Below, piece after piece: positions 18,243 through 29,712 of a DNA stretch of 64,000 bases. The stretch covers positions 1 through 64,000 of the forward strand of contig CAZQJC010000095.1 of NCBI GenBank assembly GCA_964593795.1. The letters are read 5' to 3'. The notes beneath the pieces were generated by a model. That model saw only the letters and a program-made list of their open reading frames with translations, had not been told where the DNA came from and did not search any database. The stretch is from JAHFDS01 sp964593795. Its GTDB lineage: Bacteria > Myxococcota_A > Polyangia > JAHFDS01. Position 1 is the first letter of the stretch. Each line of letters starts with the position of its first letter. The position numbers and the translations under genes are program-made.

Positions 18243-20225
18243 TCAGGGCTGCGTCTTCTCGCGCATCGCGAGGATGATCCGGCGGAAGGTCCGCCCGAGC
18301 ATGTCGGCCAGGATGCGGCACGGGATGACCGCGGCCTCCATCGCGGGCTCGTCCGCGGCCTCGCCGTACACGACGGCGACCACGCGATCGTCGAGCCGCA
18401 CCGGCACCAGGATCGCGTGATCGGCCGGGCCGCCCATCGCGTCGACGAGCGGCTGGTTCTGCGCGGACTCGTCGATGCGGCCGAGGTGGATGGCGCCCTG
18501 CGACACCGCGAGGAACGGGCTCGGCGCATCGAGCGGCACGGCCAGCGCGTCGAAGGCCTCCTGCACGATGCCCGGTCCGCCGGCGCGCCAGCCGGCCACC
18601 TGTCCGCGCTGCACGCGGAAGATCGCCGCGCGATCGAACCACCGCAGGAGCTGGCCGAGCGCGACCGGACCGATGCCGTCGCGGTCCGCCACGGCGTCGA
18701 GCTGCGCCTGCAGCGACGAGGTGAGCTCGTCGAGGTCGAGCGCGGGGATGTCCGGCTCCGCGAGCTCCGGCGAGGCCTCCTCCGCCAGCTCCGCGGGCGC
18801 GTCTGCGCCGGGCTCGACGAGGACCGGCTGCAGCGCGGACTCGATCGGTGCGCCCGTCGCAGCCCCCGCGAGGTCCGCCACCCGCACGTCGGGTGGCGTG
18901 CCCGCCGCGGCTGCGGCCGCGCGCGACTCGTCGGACATCACGTAGTCCGCGAGCAGGAGGTTCAGTCCGAGGTCCCTGGCGGCCTCCGGCTCGGCCGTCG
19001 GCGGGCTGCTCGCGGCCGGATCTCGCAGCGGGGGCACCGACTGTGGCGGCGGCGTCCCGACGCGATCGAGGTAGTCGCGCAGGAAGTCGTCGAGGGCGGG
19101 GGCGCTCGGCGTCGTCGCCGGCACGGGTGCCGCGGCGGGCGTGGGCGCGGGCGGTGCGGGCTCGAGCGCGATCGGCTGCATGGGAGGGCGCGCTTGCGGC
19201 GTGGGGCTCGCAGGCCGCGCGGGAGGAGCGGCAGGGTCGAGGTCGATCGGACCTCGCATCACCTGCGGCTGCGGCGGCCGGGCCGCCGGCAGCGCGCCGC
19301 TCGAGCGCGACGACCGCGCGGGAGGAGCGGGCTGCGGCGTCGGCGCCGCCGGTCGCGCGGGCGCACGCGGGGGCGCGCTCGTCCGCGGCCGCGGAGCGGG
19401 CCTCGCGCCCGTGGTCCGCAGCTCCTGCTCGGTCGGCAGGCCGTCCGACGCCGCCCTCTCGAGCAGCGCCGCGTAGTCCATCGGCAGTCGCTGGCCCGCC
19501 TCGAAGGTGACGCGCATCTGGCCTGGCACCGTGAGCTCGCCGCCCGGGCCGACCTCTGCCGGCCTCGCGCTCGAGACCGCTCCGAGGATGCGGATCTTCG
19601 CGCCCGACGGCATCTTGAAGTGCACGAACATGCGCGTCGCGACGCGCTCGACGCGCGGGCCCGTGATGATCGCGCAGCCCGTCCTCGACAGGAACGCGGT
19701 CTGACACAGGAAGTGCCGCTCGCTGACCGGTCCGACGAAGATCTCGTAGCGCGCCTCGAGCTGCACCGCGTAGCTCGGCTCGAGCCTGGGCGCCCGCGCT
19801 GGCGTCGGCGTCGGCGCCCGCGGCACCGCGACCTGCACGGGCTCCACGCGCGCGAGGCGGTTCGGCGCGGGCGTCTCGGGCTCGAGCGCGAGGCTCTTCG
19901 GTCGCTCGGCCTTCTCGATCCCCGGCACGAGCACGCGCTGCAGCTTCTCCGGGAGCTGGCCGCGCCACGAGACCTGCATGACGCCCGGCTGCGAGACGCG
20001 CCCGCCGGTGACCTGGATGGGCGCCAGGGCGCGATCGACCGAGCACTTGCCGACCACCGTCGTGCCGTCGCCGAGGTGCATCAGGATCTCGAGCTGCGTG
20101 CCCTCCGGCTCGACCGCGTTCGAGGACAACGTGCAGCCGAACAGCGAGCCATTCGAGGCGAACGCGGCGCGCTCCTTCCCGCCCGGGACGCGGAACTTGA
20201 CCGAGACGCGTGCCTCCGCCGCCAT
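18243..20225 (-). CDS. PilZ-like and GAF-like multidomain signalling protein
   Basis: This is a 660-aa cytoplasmic protein. Two beta-rich segments, residues about 1-85 (GTQLEILMHLGDG, GVMQVSWRG) and 145-230 (SYAVQLEARYEIFV, LSRTGCAIIT), have the look of degenerate PilZ domains; the RxxxR/DxSxxG c-di-GMP motif is not clear. A Pro/Ala-rich linker covers about 255-420. The C-terminal part (about 505-650) resembles a GAF domain (FRVQRGQVAGWRAGG, ILVPVRLDDRVVAVVYG). Proteins of this build in Myxococcota are thought to link second messengers to motility, but this is inference. It sits 12 bp downstream of the alpha/beta hydrolase gene. Confidence 0.6.
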   Translation of the reverse strand: MAAEARVSVKFRVPGGKERAAFASNGSLFGCTLSSNAVEPEGTQLEILMHLGDGTTVVGKCSVDRALAPIQVTGGRVSQPGVMQVSWRGQLPEKLQRVLVPGIEKAERPKSLALEPETPAPNRLARVEPVQVAVPRAPTPTPARAPRLEPSYAVQLEARYEIFVGPVSERHFLCQTAFLSRTGCAIITGPRVERVATRMFVHFKMPSGAKIRILGAVSSARPAEVGPGGELTVPGQMRVTFEAGQRLPMDYAALLERAASDGLPTEQELRTTGARPAPRPRTSAPPRAPARPAAPTPQPAPPARSSRSSGALPAARPPQPQVMRGPIDLDPAAPPARPASPTPQARPPMQPIALEPAPPAPTPAAAPVPATTPSAPALDDFLRDYLDRVGTPPPQSVPPLRDPAASSPPTAEPEAARDLGLNLLLADYVMSDESRAAAAAAGTPPDVRVADLAGAATGAPIESALQPVLVEPGADAPAELAEEASPELAEPDIPALDLDELTSSLQAQLDAVADRDGIGPVALGQLLRWFDRAAIFRVQRGQVAGWRAGGPGIVQEAFDALAVPLDAPSPFLAVSQGAIHLGRIDESAQNQPLVDAMGGPADHAILVPVRLDDRVVAVVYGEAADEPAMEAAVIPCRILADMLGRTFRRIILAMREKTQP

Positions 20226-20237
20226 GAAGCCAGGATC

Positions 20238-21161
20238 TTACGTCGGCCGGCCCCCGCCTGAAAGATTCGCGGGGTCGATGGGATGCGGAACCTGTCGGCC
20301 GCCGTGCCGATCCAGCCAGTCGAGCACCAGGGCGGCCACGCGGTCCGGCGCCTCGAGCTGCATGAAGTGCCCGACCCCCATGACCTGCTCGCTCCGGAAC
20401 GGCCCGCTGAAGAAGCGGTCCTGGCCGCGCGAGGCCGCCGGCCCGATGCAGCCGTCGTCATGCCCACACACGTGCAGCGTGGGGACGCGGATGGACCGAG
20501 CGCTCGGGGTCTGCCCGCGCATGCGCGCGAGCGCCTCCCCAGGCGGCCACGCCATCGCGCGGTAGTACGCGAGCGGCGCGGGCATGCTCGCGCCGAGGCA
20601 GGCCTTGAGCGCCCGCATCGCGGCCGGGTCGGGCAGGTAGCCCGGGGACCAGCGTCGCCAGAGGCGCTCGATGAAGGCGAAGTCGCGCGCCGCCACGACC
20701 CGGTCGGCCAGCCCGCGAAGCTGGAAGAACGCCATGTACCAGCTTCGCGCGAGCTGCTCTGGCTGCCGCGCCGCGTTCCGGGCGAACGCCAGGGGGTGCG
20801 GGACGGCCATGGTCACCACGGCGGAAAGGCGCTCGGGGTGGCTCGCGGCGGCCGCGTACGTCGCCACCGCCCCCCAGTCGTGCCCGACGAGCGCGACCGG
20901 CGCGCCCGGCGAGAGCGCGTCCGCGATCGCGAGGACATCGCCCGCGAGCGTGTCGACGTCGTACGGCCCGCCGGCGACCGAGGGCGCGTAGCCGCGCATC
21001 CACGGCGCGACGGTGCGGTACCCGGCGCGCGCGAGCCGGTCGCACAGCGGCACGAAGCTCGGCGGGTGGTCCGGGAACCCATGCAGGCACAGGACGAGCG
21101 GCGCGTCCCTGGCTCCCGCCTCGAGCGCCTCGAAGGATCCCGCGCGCGTCTCGATCCGCAC
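20238..21161 (-). CDS. Alpha/beta hydrolase (epoxide hydrolase/dehalogenase-like)
   Basis: This 307-aa hydrolase has the oxyanion motif HGFPDHP (near residue 28), the nucleophile elbow GHDWGA with Asp rather than Ser (near residue 94), the acid-loop region CGHDDGCIGP and the catalytic His in GVGHFMQLE near 275. An Asp nucleophile points to the epoxide hydrolase or haloalkane dehalogenase branch. The cap domain lies between residues 130 and 220. It is encoded 9 bp downstream of the cupin gene and is likely co-transcribed. Natural substrate unknown. Confidence 0.86.
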   Translation of the reverse strand: MRIETRAGSFEALEAGARDAPLVLCLHGFPDHPPSFVPLCDRLARAGYRTVAPWMRGYAPSVAGGPYDVDTLAGDVLAIADALSPGAPVALVGHDWGAVATYAAAASHPERLSAVVTMAVPHPLAFARNAARQPEQLARSWYMAFFQLRGLADRVVAARDFAFIERLWRRWSPGYLPDPAAMRALKACLGASMPAPLAYYRAMAWPPGEALARMRGQTPSARSIRVPTLHVCGHDDGCIGPAASRGQDRFFSGPFRSEQVMGVGHFMQLEAPDRVAALVLDWLDRHGGRQVPHPIDPANLSGGGRPT

Positions 21162-21170
21162 GCCCGAATC

Positions 21171-21662
21171 CTACCCGGAACGATCGCCGCGCGTGAGCGC
21201 GACGATGTGCTCGCGATGCGCCGGGAAGCGCGCCACCAGCTCGGCGCGATCCGGCAGCTCGAAGTCCGCGAAGTCGAACCCGGGGGCGACGGTGCAGCCG
21301 CACAGCACCGCGCCTCCGACGGGCCGCGCGCCTTGCCACACGCCCGCGGGCACCACGTGCTGCGGGCGCTGTCCCGCGCCGAGGTCACGCCCGAGCAGGT
21401 GCACCTCGAGCACGCCGCGCTCGTCGATCGTCACGAGCTCGAGCGGCCCCCCGTCGTAGAGGTGCCAGACCTCGTCCGAGCGCACGCGGTGGAGCGCCGA
21501 GGACGCGCCCGCGGGCAGCAGGAAGTAGATCGCCGTCGACGCCGCGCGCGCTCCTTGCGCCAGCCCCGCGAGCACGAGCGGCGCGCGAAAGGTCTCCCGG
21601 TAATACCCGCCCTCCGGGTGCGGAACGAGCCCCAGCGCCGCGACGATCGCCTCTGCTTCCAT
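21171..21662 (-). CDS. Cupin_5 (DUF985) family protein
   Basis: This 163-aa protein fits the Cupin_5 family: LVPHPEGGYYRETF at the N-terminus, TAIYFLLPAGASSALHRV, SDEVWHLYDGGPLEL, then HVVPAGVWQGARPV and GCTVAPGFDFADFEL. These supply the His/Glu residues of a small metal-binding jelly roll. Family members have no settled activity, although some act on sugar-like ligands. It is placed between the M20 peptidase and alpha/beta hydrolase genes in the same direction with short gaps. Confidence 0.88.
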   Translation of the reverse strand: MEAEAIVAALGLVPHPEGGYYRETFRAPLVLAGLAQGARAASTAIYFLLPAGASSALHRVRSDEVWHLYDGGPLELVTIDERGVLEVHLLGRDLGAGQRPQHVVPAGVWQGARPVGGAVLCGCTVAPGFDFADFELPDRAELVARFPAHREHIVALTRGDRSG

Positions 21663-21700
21663 CCCCCAATCGTACGCGCGCTCGTGCTCGTGCCCGGCTC

Positions 21701-23155
21701 CTACAGTCCCCCGAGGAGCTGCGCATAGAACCGCACCCCGCGCAGGTACCCCTCTATCGAGATCCGCTCGTCCGTGCCGTGCACCCGCGGCAGATCACCC
21801 GGCCCGATCTTCCAGGGCCCGAAGCGGTACGCATCGGCGGCGATCGGCGCCGTGTGCCGCGCGTCGCTCGCGCCCACCATGAGCGCCGGGGCGATCGCCG
21901 CCTCGGGGAAGACCCTCCGGATCGCGCGCGCGATCGCCACGAATCCGGGGCCATCGGAGCGCGAGACGGGCGACGGCTCCGACGCCAGCCCCGGCAGCGC
22001 CTTGACCTCGACTTCCGCGTCGTCGATCGCACGGCGCACGTGCGCGACCACGTCCTCGACGCGCTGGGTCGGGTGCACACGTGCGTTCACCACCGCGCGC
22101 GCCTCCTGCGGCAGCACGTTGTCCTTGACGCCGGCGTGGAACATCGTCGCGGCGAGCGTCGTGCGCACCCCGGCCGCGGTCTGCGGCGTGCGAAGGAGTC
22201 CCCGCAGGACGAGCGGATCGAAGAGCCAGCGGTTCGCGACCAGGAAACGCAGCCCCGCGGGCAGCTCGGGCGCGAGCGCGTCGAGCAGCTCGCCCGTCGG
22301 CCCCGCGAGCGTCGCCGGCATCGGCCGCTCCTCGATCCGCGCGACGGCCCGCGCGACGCGCCCGACCGCGGTCGTGTCCGGCGGCATCGACGAGTGACCT
22401 CCCCTGGCGCGCGCGACGAGCTCGAGCGACACGTAGCCCTTCTCTGCCGTGGCGACGAGCGCCACCGGGCGCTGCGCGATCGTCACGATGCCGTCCGAGA
22501 CGGGCGTCCCCTCGTCGAGGACCCAGCCGAGCTTCACGCCCCTGGCGCGCAGCGCCTCGACGATCCGCACCGCGCCGTCGTGCCCGCCGACCTCCTCGTC
22601 GGCGCCGAACGCGAGGTACACCGTCGCGCGTGGGCGGAAGCCCCTGGCGAGCAGGGCCTCGGTGGCCTCGAGGATCGCGAGGAGCGCCCCCTTGTCGTCG
22701 AGCGCGCCGCGGCCCCACACGAAGCCGCCCTCGACGACGCCCTGGAAGGGCGGGTGCGTCCAGGCCCGCTCGGTCCCCGCCTCCACCGGCACGACGTCCT
22801 GGTGCGCCATCAGCATGACCGGCGCCGCCGCGTCGTCGCTGCCCCGCCACGAGAAGAGGAGCGCGTGCGCGCCGATCTTCTCGTGAGGCAGCGCGAACGT
22901 CCGCGGGAACGACGCCTCGAGGTGGCGAGCCAGGCGCTCCAGCTCCGCGTGCGCCGTTCGCGCCGGATCGGCGTCGGACACGGTGGCACACTGCAGGGCC
23001 TTCGAGAGCCGCCCGGTGGCCGCGGCGGCGTCGAGCTCGATCACCACCTCGGGCCCTGCCTCGAACGCGCGGCTCTCGACCCGCACGGCACGCACCACAC
23101 ACACCGCGAGCACCCCGAGGAGCGCCAGCCCGAGCAGCTTCCCGACCCGCTTCAT
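21701..23155 (-). CDS. M20 family carboxypeptidase, membrane-anchored
   Basis: This 484-aa protein has an N-terminal membrane helix (GKLLGLALLGVLAVCVV) and the M20/carboxypeptidase S architecture. Metal ligands are visible as the His of MAHQDVVP (near residue 118), the bridging Asp of GALDDKGA, the catalytic Glu pair of ADEEVGGHDG, and the late His of GTDERISIEG/VHG. The dimerisation domain starts around residue 235 (EKGYVSLELVARARGGHSS). It probably trims peptides or N-acylated amino acids at the periplasmic face. It heads the compact minus-strand operon that runs to 13161. Confidence 0.88.
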   Translation of the reverse strand: MKRVGKLLGLALLGVLAVCVVRAVRVESRAFEAGPEVVIELDAAAATGRLSKALQCATVSDADPARTAHAELERLARHLEASFPRTFALPHEKIGAHALLFSWRGSDDAAAPVMLMAHQDVVPVEAGTERAWTHPPFQGVVEGGFVWGRGALDDKGALLAILEATEALLARGFRPRATVYLAFGADEEVGGHDGAVRIVEALRARGVKLGWVLDEGTPVSDGIVTIAQRPVALVATAEKGYVSLELVARARGGHSSMPPDTTAVGRVARAVARIEERPMPATLAGPTGELLDALAPELPAGLRFLVANRWLFDPLVLRGLLRTPQTAAGVRTTLAATMFHAGVKDNVLPQEARAVVNARVHPTQRVEDVVAHVRRAIDDAEVEVKALPGLASEPSPVSRSDGPGFVAIARAIRRVFPEAAIAPALMVGASDARHTAPIAADAYRFGPWKIGPGDLPRVHGTDERISIEGYLRGVRFYAQLLGGL

Positions 23156-23274
23156 CGCGGCAGATCCTAGACGACCGGTCGCGATTCCCGGGCGGGGGAT
23201 GGCGCGCCGCGGGGGAGAAAGGAACTGGTGGCGAGACGGAAGGGCCTGGCTCCCTCAACATGTGCGCCGTCCGC

Positions 23275-23421
23275 TCTCGAGGCGAGGGGGAACGAGCCGC
23301 AAGGGCGTAGCGACGCGCAGCGCAGCGAAGACGCAGGGAGGGGGGGCCCAGTTGGGCTTTGCCCAACTGGGGGAGGGGCGGCGCGCCCCTCCTGGTGGCC
23401 GCCGCCTTCCGAGGCGGCCAC
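23275..23421 (-). repeat. Gene-3'-associated structured repeat, copy R3
   Basis: On the minus strand, 7 nt after the VWA-gene stop, is a long hairpin (23395-23421) with GTGGCCGCC pairing to GGCGGCCAC-like bases. The core AGGAGGGGCGCGCCGCCCCT follows, then a perfect 11-bp hairpin (23347-23357 with 23361-23371) and CCCTCCCTGCGTCTTCGCTGC. The remaining stretch to the M20 gene shows no gene. Confidence 0.88.
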
Positions 23422-23428
23422 AACTAGG

Positions 23429-25210
23429 TCAGGTGCAATCGCAGGGATCGCCCTTGTCGTCGATGTTGCCGTCGCAGTCGTTGTCGAGGCCGTCGCCCAT
23501 GCACTCCACGCCCTTGTTGCTGGGCGTGCACGACGCGCACTTGACGCTGAGCTGCGTGTTCGGCGGCGGCTCCGCCATGCCGCCGTTGCAGGCGCTCGAG
23601 CCCGCGTTGAAGCCGGTACGGCAGATCTGGAGCGCGAGCCCCGTGGCCGGGCAGGCCGGCGAGCCGTCCATCTTCTTCGGGTCCTTCTGCAGGTACCAGC
23701 AGGTCTGGCGGTAGGCAGCGGCGTCCGAGACGACCATCGCGGCGCAGGCCGGGATCTCGGTCATCTTGTCGCCACCGCAGCGCTCGATCTTGATGCGGCA
23801 CTCGCTGCGCAGACCCGGGTCGATGACGTCCGACACGTTGCAGTCGGCGAGCGCCGGATCGCTGGTCACGCGGCCGGTGGCGTCGAGGGGCCGCTGCGAG
23901 ATGCACTGGTCGCCGAGGCGCTGGCCGATCTTCATGGCCATCGTGGCGAGCGCGTCCGCGAACGACTGCTGGCAGACCGGCACGATCTTCTTCTGCTGGT
24001 CCCAGCCGCGGAGGAACTCCTGGACGCGGACGCCGGGGTCACCCTTGCCGACGCCCGTGCCGCCCTGGCAGGTGGCGCCGATCTGCGGCACGGGGTTGCC
24101 GGCCGACATGCCGATCTCGATCTTGAACGCGCCGTCCGGCGGCGGCGGGCCGCCGATCGACTCGACGATCGTCGAGCCCGGGGGCTTCACGGCCTGGATG
24201 CGCTGCACGATGCTCGCGACCGACAGCATGCGGTGCCGCGAGTTCGGGATGCCGACGCCCATCTCGTTCGAGTGGCAGTTCGTGTAGCTCTGCAGGCCCG
24301 TGGGTCCGGCCTGGCGCAGCTTCGAGGGGTTCGCCGGATCGCGGACCCAGCTCGTCGGGGAGTTCGGGCCGTCGCCGTCGCAGGTCACGCCGAACTCGTT
24401 GCAGCGGAAGCTCGTCAGCGGCCCGAGCTCGCTCATGATGTCGGTGCCGCCGGAGGTGTCGCCGATGAGCGAGTCCGGGGGCATCGAGCAGTCGTCCTCG
24501 TCGGTCACGATGATGATGCCGAGGAACGCGTCGTTGCGGAGGAAGCCGCCGTTGACGGGATCGTTCGGGTCCTTGGCGCGCTCGAGGGCGCGCGCGATGG
24601 CGTTGAGCTGGCTCTCGTAGCCGCAGCCGCTGTCGCCGACCGCCGCGTAGCACGCGAACGCCTTCGAGAGGTCCTGGCCGTTGATGTTGTTGTCCGTCGA
24701 GCTCTTGTAGCGAATCCAGCCCTTGCCGTCGGTCGTCGTCGTGCAGCCCTGCGTGTCCAGCATCGTGCCGCCGTTCGGCGTGCAGTCGAGCGTCTGCGGG
24801 TGCGGGGTGGACATCATCGTTCCGTCGTCGCCGCCCGGCCGGCCGCACGACGGGATCGCGACGGCGCCCGAGCCCATGTCCGACGTGATGACGGCCATGT
24901 GCAGGTCGGGCAGGCCCGCGGGCAGCGCCTTGAGCACGTCGATGAAGCGCGGGAAGTTGCAGTTGATGTTGTTCTGCTTGTCCTTGGTCGACGACGAGTT
25001 GTCGATCAGGAACAGGAGGTCGAGCTTGTTGTTGATGTTCTGCTCGAAGGTGTCGTTGGCCGAGCCCGCGATCTCGCAGTAGGGCTTCTGCACCTTGCGC
25101 GCGTTGCAGGCGATGAGGGCACCGCCGAGGGCGCCCGCCGTGAGGACGAGCCTGGCGCGACGCCGGAAGCGGGGGCCGAAGGTCACGTCGTTGAACAACT
25201 TGGAGATCAT
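23429..25210 (-). CDS. VWA-domain lipoprotein with C-terminal MopE-type motif
   Basis: This 593-aa protein has a signal segment (VLTAGALGGALIAC) with a lipidation Cys near residue 35. A von Willebrand A domain starts near residue 63 with the MIDAS motif LFLIDNSSS (DxSxS), and IIIVTDEDDCS may supply further ligands. More than 25 cysteines follow. The C-terminus carries DGLDNDCDGNIDD, the putative metal-binding motif shared with MopE-type proteins. It is probably an exported, disulfide-rich adhesion or metal-binding protein. The start ATG 25210 has a GGGAGGA Shine-Dalgarno, and repeat copy R3 follows its stop. Confidence 0.85.
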   Translation of the reverse strand: MISKLFNDVTFGPRFRRRARLVLTAGALGGALIACNARKVQKPYCEIAGSANDTFEQNINNKLDLLFLIDNSSSTKDKQNNINCNFPRFIDVLKALPAGLPDLHMAVITSDMGSGAVAIPSCGRPGGDDGTMMSTPHPQTLDCTPNGGTMLDTQGCTTTTDGKGWIRYKSSTDNNINGQDLSKAFACYAAVGDSGCGYESQLNAIARALERAKDPNDPVNGGFLRNDAFLGIIIVTDEDDCSMPPDSLIGDTSGGTDIMSELGPLTSFRCNEFGVTCDGDGPNSPTSWVRDPANPSKLRQAGPTGLQSYTNCHSNEMGVGIPNSRHRMLSVASIVQRIQAVKPPGSTIVESIGGPPPPDGAFKIEIGMSAGNPVPQIGATCQGGTGVGKGDPGVRVQEFLRGWDQQKKIVPVCQQSFADALATMAMKIGQRLGDQCISQRPLDATGRVTSDPALADCNVSDVIDPGLRSECRIKIERCGGDKMTEIPACAAMVVSDAAAYRQTCWYLQKDPKKMDGSPACPATGLALQICRTGFNAGSSACNGGMAEPPPNTQLSVKCASCTPSNKGVECMGDGLDNDCDGNIDDKGDPCDCT

Positions 25211-25495
25211 CTGCGAATCCTCCCGTGGGTGTCTGCTGCCGCCGGCCGCTGCCCCCGACCGCTGCCCTCAACCTACAATCGCGCGGAACATACCACACCG
25301 CGCGAAGGCCACTCCCAGCCCTTTCCCTGGGATTGGGACTGGTCGAAAGATCCGTCACAAGCGCGGCGATCCTCCTCGCATTTCTGCGCCCGCTCCTCCA
25401 ACTGCATGATTCTTCATGGTCGCTCGGGGCCAGCCGCCGGGAGGCGCGGCGCGGCGCCCCCTGTCACTCCCTGTCGGCTCATGTAAGCTGCGCCC

Positions 25496-26863
<1,368 letters not shown>

Positions 26864-26943
26864 CGCGCCTTTCGTGGTCGCGAATCCTGTCGGAATCAGA
26901 CGGTTCATCGAAAATACTGCCTTCATTCGACTACAAACCGACA

Positions 26944-26972
26944 TATAATTTAGTATCAATTAGATATAATTT
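26944..26972. other. AT-rich intergenic region with TATAATTT direct repeats
   Basis: Two TATAATTT octamers (26944-26951 and 26965-26972) lie in a strongly AT-rich stretch of about 26900-26990. Everything around is GC-rich. The stretch forms the upstream part of the promoter region of the HTH gene and may act as an UP element or a melting region. Confidence 0.7.
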
Positions 26973-26985
26973 TGTGCAGAAATTC

Positions 26986-27015
26986 TTGACTGTAGCACCC
27001 CCTCCTTTTCATAAT
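26986..27015 (+). promoter_or_regulatory. Sigma70-like promoter of the HTH gene
   Basis: TTGACT (26986-26991) and CATAAT (27010-27015) are separated by 18 bp and lie 60 bp upstream of the start codon at 27075. This is the best match to a housekeeping promoter in the window. Confidence 0.78.
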
Positions 27016-27049
27016 GAGAGCCTGGAGACTAGACGCCGGAGCACCCCCT
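26994..27049 (+). promoter_or_regulatory. Direct repeat AGCACCCCCT, possible operator
   Basis: The decamer AGCACCCCCT occurs at 26994-27003, inside the promoter spacer, and at 27040-27049, downstream of the -10 box, 46 bp apart. Placement around the promoter of a DNA-binding protein gene suggests autoregulation, which is inference. Confidence 0.55.
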
Positions 27050-27074
27050 GGCTTCTAGTTCGCGAGAACGATCG

Positions 27075-27512
27075 ATGAACGCGCACGAGATCGAGCCCAT
27101 GACCTCACGCGGCGCGGAGACCGCGCGCGGCGAAGCTCTGGGCGGCGACGAGTCCGGCGGCGAGCCGCACACCGATCCGGCACGCGAGCGCGCCGCGAAC
27201 GACGCCAAGCACGAGGCGAAGGCGGCCGAGGCGAAGGCGGCCGAGGCGAAGGCGACCGAGGCGAAGGCGAGCATTGCCGAGAAGGCGCGCACCGCCGCCA
27301 AGGGCAAGGCGAAGAAGAACAACGTCCGCAAGCTCCGCATGGAGCGGATGATGAGCAAGGCGGAGCTCGCGCGACGCGCGGGGGTCTCGACGCTCACGAT
27401 CGACCGGGTGGAGAACGGCTATCCCTGCCGGATGGACACCAAGCGGAAGATCCTCGAGGCACTCGGCCTCAAGCCGAGCGATCGGCTGCTCGTCTTCGGC
27501 GACGAAGACTAG
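27075..27512 (+). CDS. Small HTH (Xre-type) DNA-binding protein
   Basis: This 145-aa protein has an acidic N-terminus, a KAAEAKAAEAKATEAKA repeat (about residues 48-75) followed by a Lys-rich stretch that could bind DNA or RNA, and a C-terminal Cro/CI-type HTH (about 92-138: MSKAELARRAGVSTLTIDRVENG). It is preceded by a strong promoter and a repeated decamer that may be its own operator. It lies upstream of the pil cluster, separated by repeat copy R4 and some 450 bp, so it is a candidate regulator of that region, but this is not shown. The start ATG 27075 lacks a strong Shine-Dalgarno. Confidence 0.82.
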   Translation: MNAHEIEPMTSRGAETARGEALGGDESGGEPHTDPARERAANDAKHEAKAAEAKAAEAKATEAKASIAEKARTAAKGKAKKNNVRKLRMERMMSKAELARRAGVSTLTIDRVENGYPCRMDTKRKILEALGLKPSDRLLVFGDED

Positions 27513-27519
27513 TCTACGA

Positions 27520-27679
27520 GTGGGCGCCTCGAGGGCGCCCACCAGGAGGGGCGCGCCGCCCCTCCCCCAGTTGGGGCAAGTGCTGCGTTGCGCGCCTTCG
27601 GCGCGACCCACCTGGGCCCCCCTCCCTGCGTCTTCGCTCGCTGCACGAGGGTCGGCCTTGCGGCTCGCTGCGCTCGCCT
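27520..27679 (+). repeat. Gene-3'-associated structured repeat, copy R4
   Basis: Beginning 7 nt after the HTH-gene stop, hairpin GTGGGCGCC with GGCGCCCAC (27520-27528, 27534-27542) leads into CAGGAGGGGCGCGCCGCCCC, a variable middle segment and CCCCCCTCCCTGCGTCTTCG, then CCTTGCGGCTCGCTGCGC. Downstream to about 27790 are imperfect tandem CTCGCTGCGCTCGCCTCG-type units. No gene is visible in 27513-27970. Confidence 0.87.
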
Positions 27680-28030
27680 CCCCGGATGCTCGCTCGCCTC
27701 GACGGCGGGTGTCGCTCCGCCTCGCGGCTCGCTGCGCACGCCTCGACGGGTGCTCGCTGCGCTCGCCTCGATGGAGCGCAGCTGATCTCGACGCGCCGCA
27801 CGCGCGAGCGGCTGGAACGTTTGCTGCCAGACGATCTGCCGGCGAGCCGACCGCGCAGAGCTCGCTCAGACGCGCATCGACGGAGCGGGCCGAGTCCATT
27901 TCTGCCGGACCCGTGAGCGGGAAACTAGCGGTGATGCCCACGGGCGCGGTATCCTAAGTCCGCCGAAGACGTGCGTGCGCCGCCCAGGGGTGGGGTGCGG
28001 CAGGACGTGCGCGGAGCGGAAGGCAAGCGG

Positions 28031-29082
<1,052 letters not shown>

Positions 29083-29086
<4 letters not shown>

Positions 29087-29712
29087 TCCGGATCAACCTA
29101 CTCCCGGTCAAGGCGGCGAAGAAGCGCGCCACGGGTCAGCGGCAGCTGATCCTGATGGCGGCCATCGTCGTGGTCGTGGGCGTCGCCGTGACGGTCTTCC
29201 ACCTCGCCGATGCGGCCGAGCTGACGACGATGCAGCAGGACAACAAGGAGATCAAAGACGCCATCGCCAAGCTCAAGGGCGTGGTGGGCGACTACGAGGC
29301 GGTCCGGAACCAGAAGGAGCGCCTCGTCCGGCAGCGCGACACGATCCGTCGCCTGCAGGAGAGCCGCGGTGGACCGGTGTTCGTGCTCCGCGAGCTCTCG
29401 GAGATCCTGACGAAGGACCGCGGCCCGACGTTCGACAAGGACCACTACGAGGAGCTGCTGCGCCGCGATCCGAACGCCGGCTACAACCCGAGCTGGGACC
29501 CGCGCCGCGTCTGGATCGGCTCGATGCGGTTCTCGGGTGGAAGGCTCGACCTCGCGGCGGCGGCGAAGACCAACGACGACGTCGCGGAGTTCATGAAGAG
29601 GCTCGAGCTGTCGGTCTTCTTCCGTGACGTCGTGCTCAGCGGCACGTCCGCGCAGGGTGGCGGGGCCTGGAAGTTCTACTCGTTCGGCATCGGGACGAAC
29701 GTCAACTACTGA
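29083..29712 (+). CDS. pilN: Type IV pilus alignment protein PilN
   Basis: This 209-aa bitopic membrane protein starts with the diagnostic MIRINLLPVKAAKKR, the segment that binds PilM. A transmembrane helix (about residues 20-40: LILMAAIVVVVGVAVTVF), a coiled coil (to about 95) and a periplasmic ferredoxin-like domain follow. The start is TTG 29083, overlapping the pilM stop (TTGA) with GAGGAAGG upstream; the longer frame from 29041 lacks family resemblance. Its stop overlaps the ATG of a 39-codon frame that separates it from pilO. Confidence 0.93.

Noticed and set aside
13759..25210. Biosynthetic gene cluster in the minus-strand block
   Set aside because: No PKS, NRPS, RiPP precursor or tailoring set; the enzymes are unrelated hydrolases and housekeeping types.
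27660..27790. CRISPR-like array in the CTCGCTGCGCTCG repeats
   Set aside because: Units are imperfect, contiguous and without unique spacers; no cas genes are nearby.
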